Shown here: one piece after another, positions 1 to 10,776 of the stretch
How the letters are laid out: each line of letters starts with the position of its first letter
Position numbering within the stretch: the first letter of the stretch is position 1
Assembly (NCBI GenBank): GCA_013115135.1
Contig: JABANP010000147.1
Coordinates: 1-64,000 of the forward strand
Source: Perkinsus olseni
Lineage: Eukaryota > Perkinsozoa > Perkinsida > Perkinsidae
Direction of reading: 5' to 3'
DNA length: 64,000 nucleotides
The notes under the pieces: generated by a model
Database searches by the model: none
Seen by the model: the letters and a program-made list of their open reading frames with translations, nothing else
Told to the model about the DNA's origin: nothing
Made by a program: the position numbers and the translations under genes

Positions 1-304
1 TACCTTCAGCACGTTAAGGATATCGTGGGGACCGTCCCCAGGGGACGTCTCATGTGACGTGACGTGTCACTCCGTGACTGACTCTCCCTCGTACGTTTAG
101 CAACGTTGAACATATCGGAAGACCGTAAAGGCCCTGCTAGACTAACATATACCAGCATTGAATGAGGCCTATAAAGTGGAGTGCAAAATCAGTTCATCAG
201 GAGGGTTGCCACTCCCAGTCTGAGGGGAACTAGTAGAAGCGGTGGTCGTATCTTTAGAGGCCGATTACGACCAGCGAATTCCACCGTTTCAGGGTCTTTC
301 GACC

Positions 305-505
305 ATGGCTAAGGTCTATCTATTCTTAACTGCCATCTTCTGGTCGGTCCTGCTGTCGCCTGCTGCGGAGTTCGAAGCTCGCCGACGTGCCTCCTGGGAT
401 AATATATGCTCAGGATTCGAGTTCTGTGATGACTGCGATGATCCTTGTTCATGCGTTTCAGCGGCATGGGTCGGATGCCATTGTGAGTGCCCCTCAGTAG
501 TCTGA
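305..505 (+). CDS. Small secreted cysteine-rich peptide, copy 1
   Basis: Intact 66-codon ORF. The start is the ATG at 305 because the related copy at 9482 begins at the same MAK(V/I)YLF point. Residues 1-21 are a hydrophobic signal-peptide-like stretch ending near SPAA. The mature part is short and acidic, with eight cysteines: one at the start of the mature domain, then FC-x2-C-x3-C-x-C-x7-C-x-C-E-C, ending in PSVV. I do not recognise the family. Size, signal peptide and the paired cysteines suggest a disulfide-rich secreted peptide, but the function is unknown. Flanks on both sides are diverged relatives of those around the copies at 2.3 and 9.5 kb, so gene and promoter moved together. A TATAAAG at about 171 could be a promoter element. 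No intron is visible. Confidence 0.55.
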   Translation: MAKVYLFLTAIFWSVLLSPAAEFEARRRASWDNICSGFEFCDDCDDPCSCVSAAWVGCHCECPSVV

Positions 506-1340
506 GGCTTGGGTCCACTGGCTGCCTTAACAATTCTGACGCTTCATTGGGAGGAGTACCTTGTGTCGAGCTCTTGCTGCCTCCGGGGCTCGAGTACTGT
601 ACAACTCCGCATTACTACGTTCTTATAGGTCGTCTAGTGGATCTCTCTCAACCATTTCGCCGAGTACTGCAGCGCCGCGCTGCCAGCGCGAACCGTGCTG
701 CGCGATGCTCATGATTATCTTTCGAAGTGCTAAGGCGGCTGTACTTCGCGGCAGCCGCGACGATGCGCGGAGCGTGCTAGCTAAAGCTTGCTCGCCCGCT
801 ATGGGTCAGCTGAGTACCCGCGTTTCTCCATCAGCTGCGGGAAACTCGCTGGCCACCCCTAACTTATTCCGGTATTACTTTAGATGAGCAGGTTATTATC
901 ATCGAGTATTGAAACCCCCATACCTCTCTCAGTGACTCATTCTCCAAGTAATACTGAGTTGTCACTTGGCAGGAGCATATTGGGCCCAGGACCGGGTTAT
1001 AGTACCAGACGAGTGGAAACTCGAATCCTGGATTCAAGGGTTAAGGTTTAATTAATACGTCACTCATGCTCAGCGTCGATGGAGTCCTTTTTGAGCGACG
1101 CGAAGCCGCGTAAGAGCGAACCAGTTATCATTTTTGTCGCACGCGGAATGCTCGACGGTCTTAGCCGGCTCTGAACCGCTCGCTCCTCCGCATCGTGATA
1201 TCCTGTCTTCCAGGAGCACGACTGCAGCTGCCAGACATGAGTGGGAGCCAGTCCATTAGGGAGGGACCACAGTCTCGATAGCCACGAGACAACGGAGCCG
1301 GGCTATTATATTCCACCCTTGTGCTCCATAGTCCGTCTCG
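506..1340. other. Gene-free stretch downstream of Cys-rich copy 1
   Basis: Only short overlapping ORFs without codon bias. The first 150 bases are a diverged relative of the 3' flank of the other two Cys-rich loci (shared CTGCCTCC and a GTACTGTACAACTCCG-like stretch). I see nothing further that can be supported. Confidence 0.4.
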
Positions 1341-2958
1341 ACACCATGGTTCCCCAAGAAATCATTCGACCGCCTCGGTATGAAATTGGATATCTAAGCT
1401 CGGGTTGAGTGAATCACTCACAGTTCAAGGATTGCGTCTATCGGAAGATTCTTCTCAAATGGCTGGAATTTGACGATTGGGACAGAGTCCTCGTGTTTAG
1501 TAAGAAGAGACAGGAGCGAACACCATCGAAATACCCCACGCTACCAAATGACGGTTGCTGTGTATTCGCATGGGATGGTCCAAGCCATCGAGTTGCATTT
1601 ACTCACAAGTTTCGAAGAAAAGGCAAACCACCGTCCGAGATTCTATTCTCATCGTCAGAAAACCCAGGACCTGCGGAGTAGTTGGCGTACTAGCCCTGAA
1701 ATGTCCAGTCCGCGTGCCACTGTATACCTTCACACGTTAACCGTTCACAATGTTCCCGCTACGACTGAGCATTCCTCTACATGAGACAAACAGACAAATC
1801 ACCACTCCTACAACGGCCAATAGAATCTAGCTCTGCGCAGGGTCCGGGACGTTATTTCATCCGGCAGAGCGGAGGAAGCGCGGGGACGTCTAACGCGACG
1901 AGGCGTGCTACCATGCACGTGGGAAAAAGCTGAAGACGAGGACCAGCTCCTCACGGTGCGGGTAGCAATGTTGAACATAGCATGGGTCGTAAACTAACAT
2001 ATGCCACCGTCGCATGAGGCGTGAGAATTGGAGTGTGTCATCAGCTGGCAGCGTTATGCTCAGCTTGATACGCTCGTCGCTTCAACAGTTGAACCGTCCA
2101 GCCAAACGACGAGTTCCAGGTGATGTTGAACTTCAACCTCATCGAAACACAGGAGGCCAGTATTCACCCTAACTGAGGAACTAGGGAGTAGAGACGGTGT
2201 TCGTATTTCCACTTGCCGAGTGCGACTATTTGATACACCATCTCAGCTACTTTCGAGTATGGCTAAGGTCTATCTTTTTCTTCACTGGCATCTTCTTGTC
2301 GGTCCTGTTATCGCCTGCTATGAAGTTACCAGTGCGTCGACGTGCTCTGAAGGGTGGTGCATGCACAGCATTATCTTTCTGTGATCCCTGCGATGATCCC
2401 TGTTCATGCCACTTGGACACTTGGCAAGGGTGCCTGTGTGAATGCCCCTCAGTGGTCTGAGACCACGAGTCTTGACAGTGTCAAGTTGACACTTCTGATG
2501 GTTCATGTGAAGTTGTTGCCGATGTTGTAATTCTGCTGCCTCCGTGACTGTGCTCCATTGCTGCAGATAATCTGCCTGCATACTGTGCAACTCCGTATTA
2601 CTATTTGCTGGCTGGTCGTTTAGTTCGTCTACTAAGCGTTTAGCTGCCCCTACTCTGTTCCAGTGTATGTGACTGCAATCCTGCCTCCCGGTACATTTTT
2701 TTCTGTCACGACGAGGGTATTTACAACATCCGGCAGTGTCTGGAACAAGTTATCTGATTCTGAATCACCATGATGGTGAATACCATCCCTCATTCTCATC
2801 AATATTCTCTTCCATAGGACTACATTATAATCACTACAAGCAGCCGGTAGTTGAGTTCAATTCGGGAAGGCGATGAAACCCAGTGCAGCCAGCATCTTGC
2901 CGAGGGTAGAGGTATGCGACGAGTTGGGTAGATGGTCGCGCCCCACGGAGAAATCGAT
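1340..2958 (+). repeat. Segmental duplication, copy A
   Basis: About 1.6 kb that matches 8640-10168 in the same orientation. The 3' half (from about 2250) is nearly identical and the 5' half is more diverged. The match stops sharply after the shared GGAGAAATCGATT at 2958 and 10168. Copy A carries about 75 extra bases near 2060-2150 and a 14-base partial duplication just after the peptide gene (near 2475). The unit contains one Cys-rich peptide gene with its upstream and downstream flanks. Confidence 0.75.
2197..2460 (+). pseudogene. Cys-rich peptide, copy 2, start region frameshifted
   Basis: The cysteine-rich part is nearly identical to the intact copy at 9482-9682, including the CDPCDDPCSC and CLCECPSVV segments. 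The conserved start ATG at 2260 is out of frame with it: the T-rich stretch just after the start has one extra base compared with copy 3, so an initiator at 2260 reads into a wrong frame. An in-frame ATG-like start upstream (2197) would give an 87-residue product with a different N-terminus. Either this copy is dead, or it uses the upstream start, or the extra base is a sequencing error in a pyrimidine run. Fresh duplication followed by loss of one copy fits best. Confidence 0.55.
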
Positions 2959-3127
2959 TGAAATGTCGATTCGAATCACTGTCCGCTCACATAGGGGCAT
3001 TTGGACACTCTGGAGTTGCCTCCAGAGCATCATGATGGAAAGTGTTCGCGACACGCAACGAAAGGGGCTGTAATGGAGCTGGAGGTTACGACATTTGTAG
3101 TTTGCTAATGTGACAAGTGAAAAACTT

Positions 3128-3322
3128 GTACAGTACCAGACATCTAGAGACCGGAAACGGTTGTGCAGGGATAACTTCTACGGAAAAGTGAGTTCGGGGG
3201 TGAAATTTTTTTGGTGAGTACTTGATGCATATATACATTGCTTGCGATGGGTCAGCAACCGTTTTTCGATGAAACCGTGAAACTGAAAATTACCCGCCTG
3301 GGATTCGAACCTGCGACCTACC
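3128..3322 (+). repeat. Left terminal inverted repeat
   Basis: Begins GTACAGTACCAGACATC and ends GCGACCTACC. It contains GGGATTCGAACC near 3300, a full match to the reverse complement of the tRNA B-box/T-arm core (GGTTCGANTCC). The same core is found in several short introns in this window. Confidence 0.85.
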
Positions 3323-3427
3323 ATAAGACGGCGAGTACGGGGGTGAACAATGGAAAAAATACGTTGTGAGCCTGACAAACGCAAGGCAAATTACTGGTAA
3401 GCTGGATGGAGGGTACAGAAACACATT

Positions 3428-4012
3428 CTACTTCAATCGGTCCCTTTTGTAGCTCGACTTGGGGCGATCGTCCGGGCCTTGAGGAACTGAAGGTGACGCT
3501 CCTCGATGCTTCCGTCTCTCCTTCCTGAGTGACTCTATCTCCGCCATACTTTTGCCCTCCACATAATGCCGCAAGTATTCCCGGCTAGACCGGAAGTACT
3601 TGCGTATACGCGTCAGGGTTAAGTCTGCCGTGTCGTTCGCAGCTTCGACCCTCTCCTTGAATCCAGCAGATGAACCCGTGGTGTTGGAGATCCGCAGAGA
3701 CTTCGCGATGCTTCTGTAAGCTGCCTCGATGGGGGCGAGTTCAGGATGAAACTTCACCCCGAATATGACCCTGTCACCGCGTTGTAGCGCTTGCTCCTCA
3801 AGCAGAGTCGTTTGCGCTTGGAAGTCCTCACAGCCCTCGAGCATCCGCACAAGATCTTCCTGCCGCTTGCCCTTCACAGCTTCACCTCCAAACCTCTCCA
3901 TGACAACTTGTCGGAGACCTTTCGGTTGGCCAGCATATACTGGGTGGTCGTTAGGAAACACCATACGTTGCTCCACCCTACGACCTCGTTTCATATACCA
4001 GCCATCCCTCAT
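3428..4012 (-). pseudogene. C-terminal fragment of a DDE transposase
   Basis: 194-codon ORF that resembles the C-terminal third of DDE endonuclease transposases common in fungi and protists. The telling order is a GWY/R...EQ segment near residues 4-15, a QPKGLRQVVMER block (about 30-40), then VIFGVKFHPELAPIEAAYR (about 83-101), which corresponds to the conserved FHxELNxIE block holding the catalytic glutamate. A downstream helix-rich segment follows (RIRKYFRSSREYLRHYVEGKS), then a basic tail. The N-terminal part with the first two catalytic aspartates is absent from the upstream DNA. The plus strand of the same stretch is open but shows no protein similarity there. Confidence 0.6.
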
Positions 4013-4019
4013 CCTCGGC

Positions 4020-4735
4020 TGGCGACCACCTGGCTTGACATTTATCGCCTTCGCGTTGAGAGCATCATCGGGAAACTTACAGTGGATTGGGCTTCGATCA
4101 GCAACTCTTCAGAAGCCCAAGCAACATCTTCATCAACATCGTTCCCCACGACGACTACCACGACCTCGACGACACACTCCACCAATGCTGATCCCACGGT
4201 CTGCCAACCGCCTGCTGCCCAGTCAACACCGACACCTTCCTACGACCTCGCTAACTATGTCGCCGATTACTTCACGACCATCGTTGCCCACACCGCTGTA
4301 GAAGGCCTCAAGACCCATGACAACATCGCTGACTCCGACCCCTGCCCTTCACCCAGCACCGCGGTGGACACTCTCACTGTGGTTCCGCAACCTGATGGTA
4401 CCTTCAAGCATTATCATCGCCTACCATGGAGGTCTACAGCTCGACCTTCAACTAGTCTGAAGGGCGTACAAGCCCGCACTGAAGCCCAACTCCGACGACT
4501 CTCTCCACACGACTACCAGCACTACGACGACTGTATTGAAGACCTTCTACAACGCGGAGCCATCCGTCGCCTACAACCTACGGAGTCGCCTCACTGGGCG
4601 ATGTGCCACTTCGGTGTCCAAGGCCATGCACTCTCAACAACACCACTTCGACCAGTCTTTACCGGCACTCAGATCGGCAAGTTCCTACAACGGCCCAAGG
4701 GCAATGTCACCATCAACGTCGTCATTGACGACTGA
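4020..4735 (+). pseudogene. Pao/BEL-like retrotransposon pol fragment
   Basis: The last ~120 residues of the open frame resemble the region just before the reverse-transcriptase core of Pao/BEL elements: a hydrophobic LPWRST block, a helix with ARTEAQLRRL, YDDCIEDLLQRGAIRRL, then W-x4-HFGVQG and LRPVFTGT, which parallels the usual WYLPHHGV and LRVVFDG. The part before it is Thr/Pro/Ser-rich linker. The frame ends before the YxDD palm motif, so it is a remnant. Its first half overlaps the antisense transposase fragment, where only one strand can be meaningful. Confidence 0.5.
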
Positions 4736-4904
4736 CTCGAAGGGTGCGACTCGACTGATGCTTGACTTACTGGTAAAGTAGAACTCATGTGTGGAAACTA
4801 GTTCGTTATGCATCGACTAGTGTGGACTTCCTGGTTCTTTCTAGCGCTTTTTGTGTGCCTTAGTGTCTCTTTGAGCCATTTCTACTTCATTTTGGGAGGT
4901 GGTA

Positions 4905-5099
4905 GGTAGGTCGCAGGTTCGAATCCCAGGCGGGTAATTTTCAGTTTCACGGTTTCATCGAAAAACGGTTGCTGACCCATCGCAAGCAATGTATATATGC
5001 ATCAAGTACTCACCAAAAAAATTTCACCCCCGAACTCACTTTTCCGTAGAAGTTATCCCTGCACAACCGTTTCCGGTCTCTAGATGTCTGGTACTGTAC
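4905..5099 (-). repeat. Right terminal inverted repeat
   Basis: Exact reverse complement of 3128-3322 as far as I can read, ending GGTACTGTAC. It carries the B-box-like core GGTTCGAATCCC near 4917. Confidence 0.85.
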
Positions 5100-6580
5100 C
5101 CTTTTTGTGACAAAGAATTGACGAGCCGCTTCTGCACTACTACCGTAAATTGCGTATATAGCAAAACTTTACTAAGCTAGCAACGGTGACAGCAGGCGAG
5201 GGCACTCAGGATGTGAGTGGACGTACACGGTAACATGGGAGTACACTCACAATAAGGAGAGCAATCAGAATAGGGTTAAACAGTTGACACTACTCCGTTC
5301 CCGAAATCATTTTATGACGAGACGATCCGACTGGGAACGTATTTCGAACTGTTCGCAGGCAGGCAACAGATACGACGTATCAACGGTCGGAACGAAAACC
5401 CCAGTAAGGAGGCACTCTGAGTGCACAGAATGATGTTGTCAAGTACGAGCAGTCGAGTTTACCGTAAACTCGTACTTAAACTGGTTACGTGTCTACATAC
5501 TAACAGAGGGTCGAGTCTCGTTACTCTGCTAGTTCCCGAGATAGTTCAACTATTCTAGTCCAATGTGATATGCCGTAACACTCAACGCAGAAGTGATAAT
5601 GAAGAAAAAGAAAATCGATATTGAAGAAAATCGCTATCAAGAATGCGAATGATGATGACGATTATGATGATCAAGTATGGATGCGAATGACGCGAAACTT
5701 TTCAAAGAAAGAACCTACATAGTGTAATAGCTACCATTTCACCCTCAGTAGCCATTGCATAGTAGGAACTACTGGTAAGTGCCCAGACTATCTCGGAGAC
5801 TCACATTTGCATCCACAGCATACTTTACCATAACATTCACAGTGAGAACTTCTCACTGTAGGTGTTCTCACTGAGAAGGGCCCTTATTACAGAAGCGCGG
5901 ACAGATGAGGCCCATCACGGCACGGCGATGGACGCTGAACCGATCAGCGGCAGACGAGAGGCAATCAACAGAATGCTCAGGAGATGGTGCACCTGTGCGG
6001 TAAGGTCGTCGAAGATCGGAACTTGAGGGACCAGGAACACTCGTGTGTTTCAACCTCGCTGTCTCCCCCTATTCAATATGTTCGATTCTAACAAATCGCT
6101 CTAGGTAGAAGTGCCTACGACTCGTTGAGGAAGTTGCAACGACCAATTGAATGGATGATTCCAGAACTGGGATGTGACACTCTGGCTGACGGCGTCAACG
6201 TGGCCCCAGCGTCTTCGTGTCTACCCTGTCAGTGTAGTGCTCGGTTACTCCATCCTGTCCGTACTGCCGGCTTTGGTCACGGTCACCATGGCTGTGCAGA
6301 CTGCCTCGCAGTCAAAGGTACGTTGAGGGGATAATACTGGGGAGCGTTCTTCCTTTCGACTGAGTAGATTTTGCGCCTTGGATGTGGACATCGTTTCATA
6401 GGCGGAGCTGCTCAGTCCCATTATGGGACAGAATTATGGGACTGATACAGTATCACTCATCTCATGTGGGATACCCGTATAATATCCGTGATATTGCTAA
6501 GTGTTCAAGCTGAGAAAGATCGTCACCTCCATCAGAACGTATTATTTTCTCAAGGTGGTCCTGACTCAGGTGAGCTACCC
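5100..6580. other. Gene-free stretch
   Basis: Short ORFs only. A GAT/ATG-rich simple patch lies at about 5645-5680 and a small inverted repeat (TTCTCACTG / CAGTGAGAA-type) at about 5845-5875. No protein similarity recognised. Confidence 0.35.
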
Positions 6581-7270
6581 CTTTTAAAGGCCTATTTCGC
6601 GATCACTAAGATCAATTTCGCTGGGCGGGCGATCACCCGCGCCAAGATATGCCTTAGTGAGATCAATTTCGCCAGCGCGCGCGATAGTACGATCAATTTC
6701 GCCAGCGTGTGATAGTACAATCCATTTCGCCGGCACACCCGAAGTGAGTTCAATTTCGACGAAATGCGGAAATCAATTTCGCCGGTGGTAGATTCTATTT
6801 CGCAGTAGTGACAGATTCTGACGTCCGACTGTTGTAGGCTGGCCGTTTCGCCTGTCATGATGCCAAATCCAACTCAGAAATCTGATGATGAGAGCTACCG
6901 TGGCATCGTGCTTCTTGGATTTCTGTCGTGGCTGGCGACGAGGCGAGATTGGACCATCTCCCTCGACTGAGCCATGGAGACTGTCACCATGGGAGTCACA
7001 ATGACTTTCGTCACTGATGCCACGGTAGCTCTCATCATCAGATTTGTGACTTGGATTTTGCATCATGTTAGGCGAAACGGCCAGCCTACAACAGTCGGAC
7101 GTCAGAATCCGTCACTACAGCGAAATAGAATCTACTATCAGCGAAATTATTTTCCGCATTTCGTCGAAATTGAACTTACTTCGGGTGTGCCGGCGAAATT
7201 GATCGTACTGTCGCGCGCGCTGGCGAAATTGATCTTACTGATCGCGAAATAGGCCTTTAAGAGGTGTACC
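6581..7270. repeat. Foldback element (MITE-like) built from CGAAATTGATC units
   Basis: A long imperfect palindrome. The left arm runs from about 6581 (TTTAAAGGCCTATTTCGC) to about 6905 and the right arm from about 7015 to 7265 (GCGAAATAGGCCTTTAA). Within each arm a short unit, GATCAATTTCGCC or its complement, recurs four to five times, interleaved with GCGCGCGC-like stretches and a TCCGCATTTCGTCGAAATT-type spacer. The arms are unequal because the left arm has extra units near 6625-6690. There is no transposase ORF. Such structures are usually non-autonomous DNA elements; transcribed, they would fold into a hairpin. Confidence 0.75.
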
Positions 7271-8639
7271 CTTCCGCATGTAGGCCCTACCGGGAAAATA
7301 CCTCTTGTCTATCGGTGACGTGGAAGAATCGGATACGAGCCGTATCCAAACGTTCAACCCGTGTCAAAACGTCCAAACATCCCAGTGATGCTCCATGGCA
7401 GAGCATCACTCTGGACTCACGTTCGACACTGTATCAGGCACTCAGGGCGTGAAAGTTGTACGGTACAACCTATAGCCTATAGGCTATAGGCTATAGGTAT
7501 CGAAGGTTTACAATGGGGAGATATAGCTGAATTACCTCTGAAGGGAGTTTAATGCAGTTAATCCTTTTGTCCGCTCGGTCGAAGCACACACGAGAGATTC
7601 CGGCCGTCTTCTCCAGCAGGCGAGATCCGATCGTTCATTCCGCTGTATTTGGTTGTTGCGGTTATGAAATCAAGCAGCACGACGCAGTTTATATCACTGG
7701 TAAAGGGATCTGTGGTACCGATTGGCTCGAAGGGTGGTCAGCCACTTAGTGAGGGTTTCGGGCACGCGAAACTCAATCGTTCTTAAGTGCCCCAGAACGG
7801 GCCTTATACTCAATGTGAAAGGTCGCTTTGGGCTTATTGCGCAATCAAGCGGCCACTTCCGTTGGGAAACCCCAAGTTGAGGGATCATTCGGTGAGTGGC
7901 CACTTTAGGGAGGTCATGAGACCCACTAGGCCTTCAACGACCCCTTAAGTGAGTACTTAGGGTTAGTGGATGTCATGTGAATTAGGGCCCGGGTGTAGTA
8001 CTCCACAAGAGGTAGAACGTAAGAATCACATTGCGAACTGCATCCTCATCATTGGTGCTTAGTCTCGCACTCTGTCAAAGCCTTCGGAGGTTATCATGTT
8101 GAACAAAGAGCGGCACTCAACTTGAGTGGCTCAAGGAAATGAAGTGAACGACCTCCTTCCATTCTGTCATTCGCCCCCTTCTTCGTGTCGGCATGTGTTC
8201 TTCGTGGGCTCTAAAGGAAGTTCTTGACAGAAATTCTCACGCGCTGAGCCCGATCTCGCTCATTCAACTCGATATTGTCCATCCATTCTACCCCTGTTTA
8301 GCGCGAGTATGATGCTCGGGCTAGCTGATGTAGTTCGGAGACTCGTACCCCTGTCAAATCGGTAGTATGACTACAAAGTGCTGCTCAACGAAGTTTGACA
8401 ACTGCTCAGCGCTGTCGCCTATAGTATGGTGATCTAGTGATGAGTATGTACATGCACATAGATCACAACTCCTCACTTCACCCGAATATTACAACCTACG
8501 AAGCCTGGCGTCATAAAGCGCACCAAAATCTCATGAACCGTGATAGAATGATTCTCTATCATACGAACCCTCACATCATGCGAAAACACACATCACCGCC
8601 TTGGACTTTCACCGATGTGCTGAATAGTCGGTCGTAACA
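7271..8639. other. Gene-free stretch
   Basis: Only short ORFs in all frames. There are a few small inverted motifs (TCAGCCACTTAG near 7738 and GAGTGGCCACTTTAG near 7893). Nothing that supports a gene. Confidence 0.35.
7469..7497. repeat. Short palindromic CTATAGG array
   Basis: CCTATAGCCTATAGG followed by two more CTATAGG units, self-complementary. It lies 200 bp past the foldback element. No function evident. Confidence 0.6.
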
Positions 8640-10168
8640 CCACGATTGCCCGATAAATCACTACGACTGCCTCGGCATGAATTCGAAGATCTGAGCTCAT
8701 GTTGAGCGAACCGCTCACAACTCAAGGATCATGTCGATCGCGAGACCTTTTTCCACGGACTGACATCTCCTGATTGGGACAGAATCCTCGTGTGTCGCAA
8801 GAAGAGACAGGAGCGAGCAGCATCGAAATACCCCACGCTATTAAATGACGATTACTGTGCGTCCGCATGGCTAGGCCTAAGCCATTGAGTGGCAATCCCT
8901 CACAAGTATCAAAGGGAAGACGACCTACCCGAAAAGGGAAAAGGGAGAAACCTAGGACCTGCAGAGTAGCTAGCGTACCAGCCCTGGAATGTCCCATCCG
9001 CGCGACACTGTATACCTCCATTCCTTGACTGTTCACTGAAATTTTTTCTATAACTGAGTATTCCTCTACTTAATGCAAACAGGCTTATCATCACTTCTAC
9101 AACAGCCAACCGAATCAAGCTCAGCTCAGGGGCCGGGGCGTTATTCCATTCCACGGATTGGAGGAAGCGTGGGGACGTCTCACGTGACGAGGCGTGCTAC
9201 TCGCACTTTAGAGCGAGCTAAGAAACGAGGACCAGCTCCTCACGGTGCGTGTAACAATGTTGAACACAGCATGGGACGTGGACTAAAATATACCAGCGTC
9301 GTATGAGGCGTGAAAATTGGAGCGTGTCATCAGTTGGCAGCGCTATACTCAGCTTCAACTTCAACCTCATCGGGATACAAGAGGGGTAGCATTGACACTA
9401 CCGAGGACTAGGGGGTAGGGACGGTACTCGCAATTTCATTGGTCGAATGAGAGTATTGGATCGCCTCAGCTACTTTCGAGTATGGCTAAGATCTATCTCT
9501 TCTTCACTGGCATCTCCTTGTCGGTCCTGTTATCGCCTGCTATGAAGTTGCCAGTGCGTCGACGTGCTCTGAAGGGTGGTGTATGCACGGCATTATCTTT
9601 CTGTGATCCCTGCGATGATCCCTGTTCATGCCACTTGGACACTTGGCAAGGGTGCCTGTGTGAATGCCCCTCAGTGGTCTGAGACCACCAGTCTTGACAC
9701 TTCTGATGGTTCATGTGAAGTTGTTGCCGATGTTGTAATTCTGCTGCCTCCGTGACTGTGCTCCATTGCTGCAGATAATCTGCCTGCATACTGTGCAACT
9801 CCGTATTACTATTTGCTCGCTGGTCGTTTAGTTCGTCTACTTAGCGTTTAGCTGCCCCTACTCTGTTCCAGTGTATGTGACTACAATCCTGCCTCCCGGT
9901 ACATTTTTTTCTGTCACGACGAGGGTATTTACAACATCCGGCAGTGTCTGGAACACGTTATCTGATTCTGAATCACCATGATGGTGAATACCATCCCTCA
10001 TTCTCATCAATATTCTCTTCCATAGGACTACATTATAATCACTACAAGCAGCCGCTAGTTGAGTTCAATTCGGGAAGCCGATGAAACACAGTGCAGCCAG
10101 CATCTTGCCGAGGGTAGAGGTATGCGACGAGTTGGGTAGATGGTCGCGCCCCACGGAGAAATCGATTC
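8640..10168 (+). repeat. Segmental duplication, copy B
   Basis: Second copy of the unit at 1340-2958, same orientation, about 7.3 kb away. The 3' half is nearly identical, including the peptide gene and about 480 bases of 3' flank. It ends abruptly at 10168. Confidence 0.75.
9482..9682 (+). CDS. Small secreted cysteine-rich peptide, copy 3
   Basis: Intact 66-codon ORF with an N-terminal hydrophobic segment (residues 2-20, MAKIYLFF...LLSPA) followed by a basic patch (VRRRALKGG) and eight cysteines: C-x5-FC-x2-C-x3-C-x-C-x7-C-x-C-E-C. It is the undamaged relative of the frameshifted copy at 2260, and the basic patch after the signal peptide is a possible processing site. Start chosen by alignment with copy 1. 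Function unknown; most likely secreted, from signal peptide and cysteine spacing alone. Confidence 0.6.
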   Translation: MAKIYLFFTGISLSVLLSPAMKLPVRRRALKGGVCTALSFCDPCDDPCSCHLDTWQGCLCECPSVV

Positions 10169-10776
10169 GAAATAATAGTGTCTACAATGAATACCATCCA
10201 CGAATATCCTTCGGTCTGCTGTGTGGAGATCAAGGCACTCTCGCCGCCACCAGACTTACCAACCAGTGATATTATTGTTGATCCAGAAGTTGACCCAATT
10301 TGTCGACAGTCGACAGGTCCCCGCTCACAGTGGGAAACAACAGCAGTTGGTGATAATCGTACCTCCTCAACTTCTTCACTCGCGTCTTCCACACATCCTC
10401 AGCCGACAGAAAAGCTAGAGGTGTCAGAATGACTCGGTAAATACACAAACAAACAAGGGTTCGGGCGGGTGGAGGGTTGAAGCGTTTGAGATGTGTTGTT
10501 ACGGTTATGTCCACGGAGTAGCCGCCAAAGAGTAGGCACCATCTCAACCACCAGTAGAGAAGGCCGATGGCAGGCACCACTCCATTGGGGGGGTTCGTGC
10601 TCAGCTCCACGTCTAACCCGAACTCAGTGTAACTCAACAGGATGGGAGGAAACTTCATCTAATTATAAAATTAAGTAATCGGAAACTCTTCTTAATGCGG
10701 GTTGAAAGACTACAAAAAGTGTCGTGCAATAACAAATCTCGGATTGGCATCCGTACTGTGGATGCTCCCCGCCATC
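10169..10776. other. Gene-free stretch past the duplication end
   Basis: Overlapping short ORFs on both strands, none with recognisable similarity or splice structure. It contains a GGGTTCGGGCGGGTGGAGGG patch near 10456 and a low-complexity GGGGGGG run near 10588. Confidence 0.35.

Larger units (their letters stand above)
3128..5099. mobile_element. 2 kb DNA-transposon-like element with 195 bp terminal inverted repeats
   Basis: Two inverted copies of a 195-base sequence (3128-3322 and 4905-5099), identical as far as I can read, bracket 1.58 kb. Inside lies, on the minus strand, the C-terminal piece of a DDE-type transposase, and on the plus strand, a piece resembling the start of a Pao/BEL-type reverse transcriptase region. 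No clear target-site duplication is visible. The perfect repeats indicate recent activity or gene conversion; the broken contents mean it is non-autonomous. It could be a transposon that captured retroelement sequence, or two nested elements. Confidence 0.7.

Noticed and set aside
3791..4012. First part of the 314-codon plus-strand ORF as real protein
   Set aside because: It lies antisense to the conserved transposase block holding the catalytic glutamate, so the minus strand is the meaningful one here.
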